Positions 52,114 through 60,755 of a stretch of DNA of 64,000 nt are shown piece by piece. The translations under genes and the position numbers were made by a program. Where the stretch lies: NCBI RefSeq assembly GCF_900290115.1, contig NZ_LT985748.1, positions 749,120 through 813,119 on the forward strand, given 5' to 3'. Source of the DNA: Alistipes sp. Marseille-P5061. Its GTDB lineage: Bacteria > Bacteroidota > Bacteroidia > Bacteroidales > Rikenellaceae. Every line of letters begins with the position of its first letter. Position 1 is the stretch's first letter. The notes below the pieces were generated by a model. The model was not told where the DNA came from, searched no databases, and worked only from the letters and a program-made list of their open reading frames with translations.

Positions 52114-52931
52114 GCCGCACGCAGCTGCTGGCCGACCCCGGGGCGGAGCTCGAGCTTGAGGGGCTCGACGACGTCATCGCACGGCTTGCGGCGGGACGCC
52201 CCGTGCAGTACGAGCTGGGCGAGGCGGAGTTCTGCGGCATGAGCTTCAAGGTGCGCGAGGGGGTGCTCATCCCCCGCCCCGAAACCGAGGAGCTGGTGGA
52301 GTGGGTCACAAGTGAGCACCCGACGGCCCGCCGGCTGCTCGACGTGGGGACGGGCAGCGGCTGCATCGCCATCGCCCTCAAGCGGCGGCTTCCCCGCGCC
52401 GAGGTGGCGGCGGCCGACATCGCCGACGAGGCGCTGGCCGTGGCGGCCGAGAACAGCCGCCGCCTCGAAGCGCCCATCGAGCTGCGCCGCGCCGATGCGC
52501 TCGACAATCTGGCGGAGTGCTTCGCCGGGACGTTCGACGTCATTGTCTCCAATCCCCCCTACGTTCCCCGGAGCGACGCCGCGGCGATGCATCCCAACGT
52601 GCGCGACTACGAACCCCCCGGAGCGCTCTTCGTCCCCGACGACGACCCGCTGCTCTTCTACCGCGCCATCGCGCGGCAGGCGCGCCGCATGCTCGCCCCG
52701 GACGGAGGGCTCTACTTCGAAATCTACGAACGGGCCGGCGAGACGATGCGCCGCATGCTCCTCGAGGAGGGCTACGCCGAGGTGCGCATCCGCCGCGACC
52801 TCTTCGGGCGGGAGCGCATGGCTTCAGCCCGGCTTGCGGCGCTGCAAGCCGAAGCCGCCCCCGAAACCGGGGGCGACCTCCGCACCGCAGCGGGCGGAAC
52901 GACCAACCCAACCCCAAAACAGCAACGATGA
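51999..52931 (+). CDS. prmC: Release factor glutamine methyltransferase PrmC
   Basis: 310 aa; methylates the GGQ glutamine of peptide release factors. N-terminal helical domain (IIRRITEALTPLYG), then GEAEFCGMSFKVREGVLIPRP (split at its Pro-rich end), LLDVGTGSGCIAIAL and the NPPY active site VSNPPYVPRSDA. Its ATG lies inside the 3' end of aroC and follows a C8 tract. The extra ~30 residues at the C-terminus (APETGGDLRTAAGGTTNPTP) look disordered. Confidence 0.93.
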   Translation: MPPRHDIIRRITEALTPLYGHDEARSIALLTAAGLGGVSRTQLLADPGAELELEGLDDVIARLAAGRPVQYELGEAEFCGMSFKVREGVLIPRPETEELVEWVTSEHPTARRLLDVGTGSGCIAIALKRRLPRAEVAAADIADEALAVAAENSRRLEAPIELRRADALDNLAECFAGTFDVIVSNPPYVPRSDAAAMHPNVRDYEPPGALFVPDDDPLLFYRAIARQARRMLAPDGGLYFEIYERAGETMRRMLLEEGYAEVRIRRDLFGRERMASARLAALQAEAAPETGGDLRTAAGGTTNPTPKQQR

Positions 52932-53473
52932 AACAACCGCGAACTTCAACCCCCGAAGGCAGCGCAGCGGCTGCGCCCCGCACTCCGCGTACGAAGAGCC
53001 CCGACGAGGCGCTCGCCGCGCTCATGCGGCTCTGCGCCCGTGCCGAGCGCTCGACGGGTGACGCGCTGCGGCTCATGCAGCGCTGGGGGCTGTCGGAGGG
53101 CGACCGGCAGCAGGTGCTGCAGCGGCTCGTACGCGACCGCTTCATCGACGACGCCCGCTATGCCGAGGCCTTCGTGCGCGACAAGCTGCGGCTGAGCGGC
53201 TGGGGCGAATACAAAATCCGGGCGGCACTGCTCCGCAAGGGCATCGCACGCGCGACAATCGACGCCGCACTGTGCCAGACCGACCGCGAGGCAATGGGCC
53301 GGCGGCTCGAGGAGCAGCTGCGCCGCAAGATGCGGAGCCTGAAGGGCGGAACCCCCTTCGAGCGGCGGAACAAGCTGCTGCGCTACGGCCTCTCGCTCGG
53401 ATACGACTACGAAACGGTGGGCGACCTGGTCGCCACACTCATCAAAGAGAACGACGAATGCGATATCTTCTGA
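52928..53473 (+). CDS. recX: Regulatory protein RecX
   Basis: 181 aa; RecX proteins modulate RecA filaments. Three-helix repeats with FIDDARYAEAFVRDKLR, GEYKIRAALLRKGIARATID and a C-terminal YGLSLGYDYETV. The first ~25 residues are a Pro/Thr/Ala-rich extension. ATGA overlap with prmC; its 3' end overlaps the M23 peptidase start by 16 bp. Confidence 0.9.
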   Translation: MKQPRTSTPEGSAAAAPRTPRTKSPDEALAALMRLCARAERSTGDALRLMQRWGLSEGDRQQVLQRLVRDRFIDDARYAEAFVRDKLRLSGWGEYKIRAALLRKGIARATIDAALCQTDREAMGRRLEEQLRRKMRSLKGGTPFERRNKLLRYGLSLGYDYETVGDLVATLIKENDECDIF

Positions 53474-55182
53474 CCCTGATGCTCCTTGCGGCGGGCTGCA
53501 CGACTGCCCTCGCACGCGAGGATTCGACCCGATACCTCTACCCCGTCCGGCAGGTCTCCGGGCTCTATTCGGCCAACTTCGGCGAGCTGCGCCCGGGCCA
53601 CTTCCACGGCGGCGTCGACATCAAGACCGACGGTGCGGTGGGCAAGGAGCTCGTCGCCGTGGGCGACGGCTACATCTCGCGCCTCTCGGTGGCGCCGGGC
53701 GGCTACGGACGCGCCCTCTACATCACGCTCCGCGACGGACATACGGCCGTCTACGGCCATATCCTGCGCTTCCGCGACGACCTGGAGCAGCGCGTCGACG
53801 CCGAGCGGCGCCGCACGCGCAGCAACAGCGTCAACCTGTGGTTTCGGCCCGGCGAGTTCCCCGTCGCACAGGGCGACGTGGTGGCCCGCTCGGGCAACAG
53901 CGGCTCGTCGTTCGGGCCGCACCTCCACTTCGAAATACGGGAGACGGCCACACAACGCACGCTCAACACCGTCCGCATGGGCATCATCCGCCCCGAGGAC
54001 CACATCGCACCGCTCATGCTGGGGCTCCGCTACGCCGAGGTCGACACACTCGAAGGCATTCCGGTCCACGGACCGCTGCGCAGTTTCGAGCTGAAGAAGA
54101 CGGCCGAAGGGCGCTACCGCACGGAGGCCGGGAGCATCGAGGTGGGTCCGCGCGGCTACTTCGTCATCGAGGCGTCGGACCGCCGCGACGGCGTCTACAA
54201 CCGCTTCGGGCTCTACCGCGTGAGCCTCTATGTCGACGGCCGGTGCTGCTTCGAGTACCGCATGGACGGCTTCACGTTCGACCGCTCGCGCAGCTGCGAC
54301 GCCGTCTCCTGCTACCCGCTCCAGGTGGGCGCCCGCGCCGAGGTCATTCGTCTGGCGCAGCTCGAAGGGGCCCCCGCCGAGTTCTACCCCACGCTGCGGG
54401 AGCGCGGCCTGGTCCGCACGGCACCGGGAGAGAGCCGCCACATCCGTATCGAGGCCGAAGACGACTGCGGCAACTGCTCGACGCTCGAGTTCGACATCCG
54501 CGGCGGCGAGACACGCCTCCAGCCCCGGCGCGATTCGGCGGCCGTCGCCCTGCGGCGCGACCGCGACGCACTGCTGCGCATCGGCGACGAGGCGACGCTC
54601 CGCATCCCGGCCGGAGCGCTTCACGAATCGCTCTTCGCCCGCCCCGAGCGGCACGACAACCCCTCGGCCCACGCCACGGGCGTCGAGGTGCTCACCCCCG
54701 CCTACCGGTTTCTGGACCTCACAACGCCGCTGGCCTCGGCCGTGACCCTCTCGCTGCAGCTCTTCGTCCCGGAAGAGATGGGCCGCCACGTCACGCTGGC
54801 CGGCATCAACCGCCGCGGACAGCTCGTCTGGCTGGGCGGCTCCTACGCCGACGGACGGCTGACGGCACGCATCCGCACCTCGGGCGACTGGCTCGCCGTA
54901 GCCGACACGCTGCCCCCGACCATACGCCCGCTCTTCGAATCGGGCGCCGACCTTGCACGCAAGGGAGCCCTCCGCTTCCGGCTGGGCGATAACTTCTCGG
55001 GCATCGCCTCCTGCGACCTCTACGTCGACGGCGAGTGGACCCCCTGCGAACGCTACCCGATGCAGGGCACCCTCGAATACCACTTCCCCAAGGGGCCGGA
55101 CGGCTCGACGCACCGCCTGCTGCTCGTCGTCCGCGACGGCTGCGGCAACGAGAGCCGCTGGGAGGGAAGCTTCCGCCGCTGA
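53458..55182 (+). CDS. M23-family (LytM) peptidase, secreted
   Basis: 574 aa with signal peptide MRYLLTLMLLAAGCTTALA; the Cys at 14 could make it a lipoprotein. The M23 domain lies in the first ~190 residues: zinc ligands in HFHGGVDIKT and GPHLHFEIR, plus YGHILRF. The C-terminal ~380 residues form beta-rich domains, one resembling an Ig-like strand pattern in other Bacteroidota M23 proteins (AEDDCGNCSTLEFDIRGG). Likely cleaves peptidoglycan cross-links in the periplasm. Last gene of the operon. Confidence 0.9.
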   Translation: MRYLLTLMLLAAGCTTALAREDSTRYLYPVRQVSGLYSANFGELRPGHFHGGVDIKTDGAVGKELVAVGDGYISRLSVAPGGYGRALYITLRDGHTAVYGHILRFRDDLEQRVDAERRRTRSNSVNLWFRPGEFPVAQGDVVARSGNSGSSFGPHLHFEIRETATQRTLNTVRMGIIRPEDHIAPLMLGLRYAEVDTLEGIPVHGPLRSFELKKTAEGRYRTEAGSIEVGPRGYFVIEASDRRDGVYNRFGLYRVSLYVDGRCCFEYRMDGFTFDRSRSCDAVSCYPLQVGARAEVIRLAQLEGAPAEFYPTLRERGLVRTAPGESRHIRIEAEDDCGNCSTLEFDIRGGETRLQPRRDSAAVALRRDRDALLRIGDEATLRIPAGALHESLFARPERHDNPSAHATGVEVLTPAYRFLDLTTPLASAVTLSLQLFVPEEMGRHVTLAGINRRGQLVWLGGSYADGRLTARIRTSGDWLAVADTLPPTIRPLFESGADLARKGALRFRLGDNFSGIASCDLYVDGEWTPCERYPMQGTLEYHFPKGPDGSTHRLLLVVRDGCGNESRWEGSFRR

Positions 55183-55295
55183 CCCGGCGGACGGCACCGC
55201 GGCGGCCCACGGAGCAAGAGCAGATGCCCCACTCCGCGCGATTCCACGCGCAAGGCCGGCATCCCCGCCGCTCAACACATCACAGAGGGAGAACA

Positions 55296-55330
55296 GAAGA
55301 GCCCGCTTCCGAAAGGAAAGCGGGCTCTTC
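55296..55330 (+). terminator. Terminator of the lptB-M23 operon
   Basis: GAAGAGCCCGCTT (55296-55308) pairs with AAGCGGGCTCTTC (55318-55330); a T/C-rich stretch follows. The next 130 bp to the sigma gene end are AT-rich without a gene. Confidence 0.85.
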
Positions 55331-55460
55331 TTCGTCTTATTGATTTTATAAAATTTTTAATAAATAAGGATTAACTTGCCCCCGACCGATGTGGGTCAGA
55401 CGACCGGCTGGCAGATAAACGGATACGGAACAAGCTGCACACGAACGCTCACCGGAGAGG

Positions 55461-56072
55461 TTACAGCCCGAACCAGTGGTCGGCGCCGAGCATGCCCGCA
55501 GCCTGCAGGAAGAGAATCAGCGGCAGATAATCCTTCAACTTGACGCGCAGAATCTTCAGACTCTGCTGAATACGGTAGTCAACCGTCTTGGCCGAGATGC
55601 CCAGCTCCTCGGCTATCTCCTTGTAGGTGCGGTTTTCGAAACGGTTCATTTCAAACGCCTCACGATAGGGTTCGGGCAGCTCCTCGACCGCCCGGCGGAT
55701 GTTCTGGCGCAGCTCCTCGAGCTGGTAGATGTCGGGAACGCCGAAGGGCTCGGCAACATCGACCCGCAGGTCGCTCAAACGGTTGCTGCGCAGGGCCTCA
55801 CGGCTCAGATAGGTCAGACAGCGGTTCTTGGCCGAGGTGAAGAGATAGTGCGACAGGGCCCCCCGAATCTGAAGCTCGGAACGGTTCTCCCACAACCAGA
55901 GCATCGGGTCCTGAACGATGTTTTCCGCCACCTCGGTCTGCTTGACATACAGGTTCGCAAAGGCACACAGCGAGGTGTAATACCGCGTGAAAATCTCGTC
56001 GAAAGCCTGCCGCTCCCCCTCCAACAGTCGGGTCAGCAGTTCCGATTCCGAAATCCGTTCCTTTTTGAGCAT
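55461..56072 (-). CDS. ECF-type RNA polymerase sigma-70 factor
   Basis: 203 aa, Bacteroidota FecI-like ECF sigma. Region 2 (about 20-90) includes FDEIFTRYYTSLCAFANLYV and ENIVQDPMLWLWENR; region 4 (about 135-185) includes LPEPYREAFEMNRFENRTYK and IAEELGISAKTVDYRIQQSL. Divergent from the FecR-type anti-sigma gene at 56.5 kb, whereas such pairs are usually in tandem. A TAATTTTG box lies just four bases before the ATG, so the message may be leaderless. Confidence 0.93.
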   Translation of the reverse strand: MLKKERISESELLTRLLEGERQAFDEIFTRYYTSLCAFANLYVKQTEVAENIVQDPMLWLWENRSELQIRGALSHYLFTSAKNRCLTYLSREALRSNRLSDLRVDVAEPFGVPDIYQLEELRQNIRRAVEELPEPYREAFEMNRFENRTYKEIAEELGISAKTVDYRIQQSLKILRVKLKDYLPLILFLQAAGMLGADHWFGL

Positions 56073-56492
56073 GATTCAAAATTAGTAAATAAATCGGAAC
56101 TCCAACTCTTTGGGGAGCATGTCTCAGGAAAAAACGACAAAAAAAGTCCCGATGGAGCCGGTGCATACCCAAAGCAGACATCATACACCCCGTTTTTAAC
56201 CAATTAAGGTGAAAGATGAGCCAATCAAGTACCAATACGTCCACCCGAAACTGCTTACGTATCGAAAGCCACGAAGGCTCCGTCCTGAAATCCGCGCCGC
56301 TGCAAACGAACTCCGGGCGTCAATCCGAAGGCATCAACCCGAAAAGCTGCGCCACCCGGCAGCTCAACGGGCCATGCCGTTCCGAAAAACAACCTTTGAC
56401 ATCCGGAAAAGACCAACTGCAAGCCGGAGATAAAAAAATTTTACAAAACAATGAAAAAAAGTCGTCGTTCCGTTTAGGAACTCGCCCCGCAA
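56073..56492. other. 420-bp divergent region between sigma and fecR
   Basis: Contains the sigma promoter at 56077-56084 and a run of short palindrome-free, mixed-composition sequence. A 95-codon plus frame from 56216 overlaps the start of fecR and has Ser/Asn/Gln-rich, non-family sequence; not called. No convincing TAnnTTTG box for fecR was found; an AT-rich patch precedes it at 56430-56460. Confidence 0.5.
56077..56084 (-). promoter_or_regulatory. -7 box of the ECF sigma gene
   Basis: TAATTTTG, then AATC, then ATG; a TTG lies 18 bp upstream of the box. Confidence 0.6.
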
Positions 56493-57530
56493 ATGAGTCA
56501 TAATAACAAAACCCAAACTATGGACCTTACTGAAATCGAACCTCTGCTCGTCCGTTACTTCAACAACGAGCTTTCGTCGGCCGAGGCCGAAAAGGTCGCG
56601 GCATGGATTGCCGGGAGCGAGGAGCACCGCAAGACGGCAGAGCACCTCTATTATATTAACCTGGCGGCCGAAGTCGAGCGCCTGCACCGGGAGATTGACC
56701 CGGCCGAGGCGCTGCGCAAGGTGCACCGCCGCATCCGGAGCGACCGTTGGCACCGGACGTTCCACCGTCTGGAGCGCGTAGCTGCCGTACTGCTGCTCCC
56801 CTTCATCGTACTCTCGCTGCTCCTGGCCTCGAAAATCGCCGAAAAGAACAACAGCATGGTCGAGATTCGCTCGACCACGGGCATGATAAGCGCCGTGACG
56901 CTGCCCGACAACTCGCGCGTCTGGCTCAATTCCAATTCGAAACTCATCTATCCCACCCGCTTCAGCGGCAAGGAGCGCCGCGTGAAGCTCTGCGGCGAGG
57001 GCTACTTCGAGGTGACGAAGGACACCAAGCACAAGTTCGTCGTCGAGGCCCGTTCGACCGAAATCGAGGTCTACAGCACGGAGTTCAACGTCGAGGCCTA
57101 CAACGACGAGTACATCCGCGCCACGCTGGTCAAGGGAAGCATCGGCATGAAGTACGACGACTCGCGCCACATGCGCCAGCTCGTGCGGCTGGTTCCCGAC
57201 CAGTTCGTCATCTACAACTCGCGCACCGGCGCCATCTACCTCGACCAAGCCAACATCGCCAGCAGCACCTCGTGGAAAGAGGGTAAAATCGTGCTCGACA
57301 ACACGCCGCTCAACGACGCGCTGCGCATGATTGGCAACAAGTACAACGTTTCGTTCGACATCAAGGACCAGAAGCTGCTGGGCAACACCTTCACGGGAAC
57401 CTTCTCCAACCAGAGCCTCGACGTCATCCTGCGCTACTTCACCATCTCCTCGAAGCTCCGCTTCCACCAAATCGGGCTTGAGGACGGGAACCGCGAAACC
57501 GACGGGCGGGCCATCTTCGAAGTATACTGA
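56493..57530 (+). CDS. FecR-type anti-sigma factor
   Basis: 345 aa. Short cytoplasmic sigma-binding domain, one membrane helix (about 96-112, VAAVLLLPFIVLSLLLA), periplasmic FecR domain (VEIRSTTGMISAVTLPDNSR, then VWLNSNSKLIYP) and a C-terminal DUF4974-like domain (DNTPLNDALRMIGNKYNVSF). Normally relays TonB-receptor occupancy to its ECF sigma factor. The SusC-type receptor gene that should follow is reduced to a stub. An alternative start is the ATG at 56520 (MDLTEIEPLL). Confidence 0.93.
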   Translation: MSHNNKTQTMDLTEIEPLLVRYFNNELSSAEAEKVAAWIAGSEEHRKTAEHLYYINLAAEVERLHREIDPAEALRKVHRRIRSDRWHRTFHRLERVAAVLLLPFIVLSLLLASKIAEKNNSMVEIRSTTGMISAVTLPDNSRVWLNSNSKLIYPTRFSGKERRVKLCGEGYFEVTKDTKHKFVVEARSTEIEVYSTEFNVEAYNDEYIRATLVKGSIGMKYDDSRHMRQLVRLVPDQFVIYNSRTGAIYLDQANIASSTSWKEGKIVLDNTPLNDALRMIGNKYNVSFDIKDQKLLGNTFTGTFSNQSLDVILRYFTISSKLRFHQIGLEDGNRETDGRAIFEVY

Positions 57531-57723
57531 AATATCTGAATATAAATAGATTGCATCAAACCGAAAACAAACCAAAACCTCACCCAGAACCATGAGACAG
57601 ACTTAGCCCGACCCGAAAAAACACAAGCGGAAGGACCTGCCCGTCCCCCCGCCTGTCGAATCGCCAAGACCATCCGGTCCCCCTGTGAACCGGACTAACC
57701 CTAAAATCAATTCTTACAAACTT

Positions 57724-57765
57724 ATGAAAAATCTCTGGAATATCCGCCGAATTGCAGCAGATTAA
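57724..57765 (+). pseudogene. SusC-type TonB receptor, first 13 codons only
   Basis: ATG AAA AAT CTC TGG then AATATCCGCCGAATTGCA, encoding MKNLWNIRRIAAD followed by TAA. The start, the preceding CCCTAAAATCAATTCTTACA leader and the position just after fecR are what one expects of a SusC-type gene, cut off where the AT-rich element end begins. Confidence 0.55.
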
Positions 57766-57901
57766 CGCAACAGGATTTGATAATTAGGGAGTTAGAAGAA
57801 AAACGCAGAAGTTGGGCAGACAATTGAAAACCGTCTTAAAGCAGATTAAAGCAAAAGAACGGTTTCCTAATCATTACCCGATGAAAGTGCAGATTTAACA
57901 G
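57757..57901. repeat. Three GCAGATT repeats near the recombinase stub
   Basis: GCAGATTAACGCAA (57757-57770), GCAGATTAAAGCAA (57841-57854) and GCAGATTTAACAG (57889-57901), all in the same orientation. Spacing and place, between the susC break and the recombinase gene, fit arm-type binding sites or the end of an integrated element. Confidence 0.5.
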
Positions 57902-57964
57902 TCCTCGTTTCATTTTGCGGCGTTCTGCGCAGCTTTGCTTATCAATAGGTAACTCGTTGATTTA

Positions 57965-57972
57965 TAGTTTTG
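57965..57972 (+). promoter_or_regulatory. -7 box of the recombinase stub
   Basis: TAGTTTTG followed by CA, 20 bp before the stub ATG; matches TAnnTTTG. If still active it could transcribe the GH3 gene downstream. Confidence 0.5.
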
Positions 57973-57991
57973 CAACCAAAAAGAAACGAGT

Positions 57992-58051
57992 ATGGCAAGA
58001 AGCACATTCAAGGTGCTGTTCTACGTGAACGGCAGTAAGGAAAAGAACGGC
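57992..58051 (+). pseudogene. N-terminal stub of a mobile-element tyrosine recombinase
   Basis: Encodes MARSTFKVLFYVNGSKEKNG, which I recognise as the start of the Arm/SAM-like N-terminal domain of integrases from Bacteroidota conjugative transposons. After 20 codons the sequence diverges to Ser/Arg-rich nonsense and no core-binding or catalytic (R-H-R-Y) domain follows. A TAGTTTTG box lies just upstream at 57965-57972. The frame happens to remain open into the GH3 gene. Confidence 0.75.
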
Positions 58052-58366
58052 TCCAGCTGCCGACGACGCACTTTCGTCACAACGTACGCCTTCACGAAGG
58101 GCGTGCGCACCGACCGGCAGCAATCCTCCCCGCGAGGTCAGCCGACATGCAGGTCCCGCAGCCATGATAAGACTGTCCAAGGCTTCGGTCAAGCCCGCCA
58201 GCAGGTGGGTCCGGCGAAGGGGGCCTCGACGACCGGCTGCAAAACACCCGTGGTGAGGGATATTTATAAATTGGGGAGCAGCAGGCCGGGAGGTCCCCCG
58301 TCCGGTTTCAGGACGCGGCGGACGGCACCGTGGAACGATTCGAAACAAAACAGAGATACCCGAACG

Positions 58367-60697
58367 ATGAAAACGTTGAAAACGCTGAAAATCATGACGG
58401 GAGCGCTGCTGCTCGGGCTGGGCTCCTGCCAGACGACACCGCTCTACCTCGATGCGACGCAGAGCCCCGCGGCACGTGCCGCCGACCTGGTGCGCCGCAT
58501 GAGCCTCGAAGAGAAGGTCGGACAGCTGCAGTGCCCCTACGGCTGGGAGACCTACGAACGCAGCGGCGACTCGGTGCTGTTGACCGACCGCTTCCGCGAG
58601 CTGGTCGACGAGCGCCACATCGGCATGCTGTGGGGCACCTTCCGCGCCGACCCCTGGACGCAGCGCAACCTCGAAACGGGCCTCTCGCCCCGCATGGGCG
58701 CCGAGCTGGCCAACCGCATGCAGCGCTACGCCATCGAGCACAGCCGCTGGGGCATCCCGCTCTTCCTGGCCGAGGAGGCGCCCCACGGATTCATGGCCAT
58801 CGGTGCCACGGTCTTCCCCACGGCGCTGGGACAGGCCTCGACGTGGAATCCGGAGCTCATCCGCCGCATGGGCGGGGTCATCGCCTCGGAAATCCGCACG
58901 CAGGGAGCACACATCGCCTACGGACCGGTGCTCGACGTGGTGCGTGACCCGCGCTGGTCGCGTACCGAGGAGTCCTACGGCGAGGACCCGACGCTGACGG
59001 CCGCCATGGGGCGCGCCTTCGTCGAGGGACTCGGCTCGGCCGACCTGAGCGAACGGGAGCACGCCCTCTCGACGCTCAAGCACATCGCCGCCTACGGAGC
59101 CTCGGACGGAGGACAGAACGGCGGAGCGAACCTGCTCGGAGAGCGCGAGCTGCGCCGCACCTTCCTGCCGCCCGTCGAGGCGGCCGTGCGGGCGGGCGCC
59201 CGCTCGGTGATGACCGCCTACAGCTCCATCGACGGCGTGCCCTGCACGATGAACGACTACCTCCTCGGCGAGGTGCTCCGCGGCGAGTGGGGCTTTGACG
59301 GATTCGTCATCTCGGACCTCTTCAGCATCGAGGGGCTCTACCAGACGCACGGCGTGGCAACGTCGGTCGACGACGCGGCGCGCAAGGCGCTCACGGCGGG
59401 TGTCGATGCCGACCTCTGCGGCGAAGCCTACCTCACGCTCATCGAGTCGGTGCGCAAGGGGCTCGTCGACCCGGCGCTCATCGACCGGGCGGCCGAGCGG
59501 GTGCTGCGGCTCAAGTTCGAGATGGGGCTCTTCGAGAACCCTTATGTCGATGTCGACGGATGCACGTCGGGAAGCGACGCGCACCGGCAGACGACGCTCG
59601 AGGTGGCGCGCCAGTCCATCGTCCTGCTCGAGAACAACGGCATCCTGCCCCTCTCCACCGGGAAGGGAACGGTGGCCCTCATCGGCCCCAATGCCGACAA
59701 CGTATACAACCAGCTGGGTGACTACACGGCCCAGCAGTCCGACAACGTGACGACGCTGCGCCGCGGCATCGAGCGGCTCATCGGCGCCGACCGCGTCCGC
59801 TACGTCCGCGGCTGCGCCATCCGCGACCTCTCGACGGCCGAAATCCAGCGTGCGGTCGACGCCGCACGCCGCTCAGATGTGGCCGTGGTGGTGGTCGGTG
59901 GCTCGAGTGCCCGCGACTTCGACACGGAGTACCTCGCCACGGGAGCCGCCGTGGCCTCGACGCGCAGCGTGAAGGACATGGAGTGCGGCGAGGGCAACGA
60001 CCGCGCCTCGCTGGCGCTGCTCGGACGGCAGGAGGAGCTGCTGCGCGCCGTCGCACAGACAGGCAAGCCGATGGTGGTGGTCTACATCGAGGGACGTCCG
60101 CTCGACATGCGCTGGGCTTCGGAGCATGCCGATGCGCTGCTGACGGCCTGGTATCCGGGCGAGGCCGGAGGCGAGGCGCTGGCCGAGGTGCTCTTCGGGC
60201 AATACAACCCTGCGGGACGCCTTCCTGTCTCGATTCCCCGCACCGAGGGGCAGCTGCCCGTCCACTACAACAAGCTCGTGCCAGCCAACCACGACTACGT
60301 CGAGCTGGAGGCCACGCCGCTCTACCCCTTCGGATTCGGACGCAGCTACACGCGCTTCGAGTACGGCAATTTGGCCGTCGATTCGCTCGGCAGGAACGAT
60401 TACCGCATCCGCTGCACGGTGCGCAACTGCGGCGAACGTGACGGCGAAGAGGTGGCACAGCTCTACATCCGCCATCTGGAGGCGCCGCTGGTACAGCCCC
60501 TGCGCGAGCTGAAGGCCTTCGAGCGCATCGCCATCCCGGCCGGTGAGGAGCGCGAGGTCGAGTTCCGCCTCACGCCGCGCGATCTGCAAATCATCGGCCG
60601 CGACTACCGCCCGATGAGCTATGAGGGGCGTGTACGCATCGAGGTAGGACCCTCGTCGGCCGAGCATCCACTCGTCGACACGCTCCGACGCCGCTGA
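58367..60697 (+). CDS. GH3 beta-glucosidase-like lipoprotein (BglX type)
   Basis: 776 aa. Signal MKTLKTLKIMTGALLLGLGSC with lipidated Cys near 21. GH3 N-domain with EEKVGQLQCPYG, AEEAPHGFMAIG, YGPVLDVVRDPRWSRTEESY and nucleophile Asp317 in FVISDLFSIEG; GH3 C-domain (about 415-610) and a C-terminal fibronectin-III-like domain (GEEREVEFRLTPRDL). Probably removes terminal glucose or related beta-linked sugars in the periplasm or at the surface. The start was set at the lipoprotein signal; the open frame extends 125 codons upstream through the recombinase stub. Likely a survivor of the utilisation locus whose susC is lost. Confidence 0.92.
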   Translation: MKTLKTLKIMTGALLLGLGSCQTTPLYLDATQSPAARAADLVRRMSLEEKVGQLQCPYGWETYERSGDSVLLTDRFRELVDERHIGMLWGTFRADPWTQRNLETGLSPRMGAELANRMQRYAIEHSRWGIPLFLAEEAPHGFMAIGATVFPTALGQASTWNPELIRRMGGVIASEIRTQGAHIAYGPVLDVVRDPRWSRTEESYGEDPTLTAAMGRAFVEGLGSADLSEREHALSTLKHIAAYGASDGGQNGGANLLGERELRRTFLPPVEAAVRAGARSVMTAYSSIDGVPCTMNDYLLGEVLRGEWGFDGFVISDLFSIEGLYQTHGVATSVDDAARKALTAGVDADLCGEAYLTLIESVRKGLVDPALIDRAAERVLRLKFEMGLFENPYVDVDGCTSGSDAHRQTTLEVARQSIVLLENNGILPLSTGKGTVALIGPNADNVYNQLGDYTAQQSDNVTTLRRGIERLIGADRVRYVRGCAIRDLSTAEIQRAVDAARRSDVAVVVVGGSSARDFDTEYLATGAAVASTRSVKDMECGEGNDRASLALLGRQEELLRAVAQTGKPMVVVYIEGRPLDMRWASEHADALLTAWYPGEAGGEALAEVLFGQYNPAGRLPVSIPRTEGQLPVHYNKLVPANHDYVELEATPLYPFGFGRSYTRFEYGNLAVDSLGRNDYRIRCTVRNCGERDGEEVAQLYIRHLEAPLVQPLRELKAFERIAIPAGEEREVEFRLTPRDLQIIGRDYRPMSYEGRVRIEVGPSSAEHPLVDTLRRR

Positions 60698-60755
60698 CGG
60701 GCCGCACCGGTTACCGCCGGTCACGGCCCTTCGGGGCCGGAGAGCCGGACGGGCA

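Larger units (their letters stand above)
57531..58366. other. 836-bp scar region of a decayed utilisation locus
   Basis: In order: a susC-type leader with an ATG-initiated 13-codon stub (57724-57765), AT-rich mobile-element end with three GCAGATT repeats (57757-57901), recombinase stub (57992-58051), then ~315 bp of GC-rich sequence with no recognisable origin up to the GH3 gene. AT content is clearly higher in 57720-58020 than on either side. Confidence 0.7.

Noticed and set aside
56216..56503. A 95-codon frame between the sigma and fecR genes
   Set aside because: Ser/Asn/Gln-rich, no domain, overlaps the fecR start and has no promoter or good ribosome-binding site.
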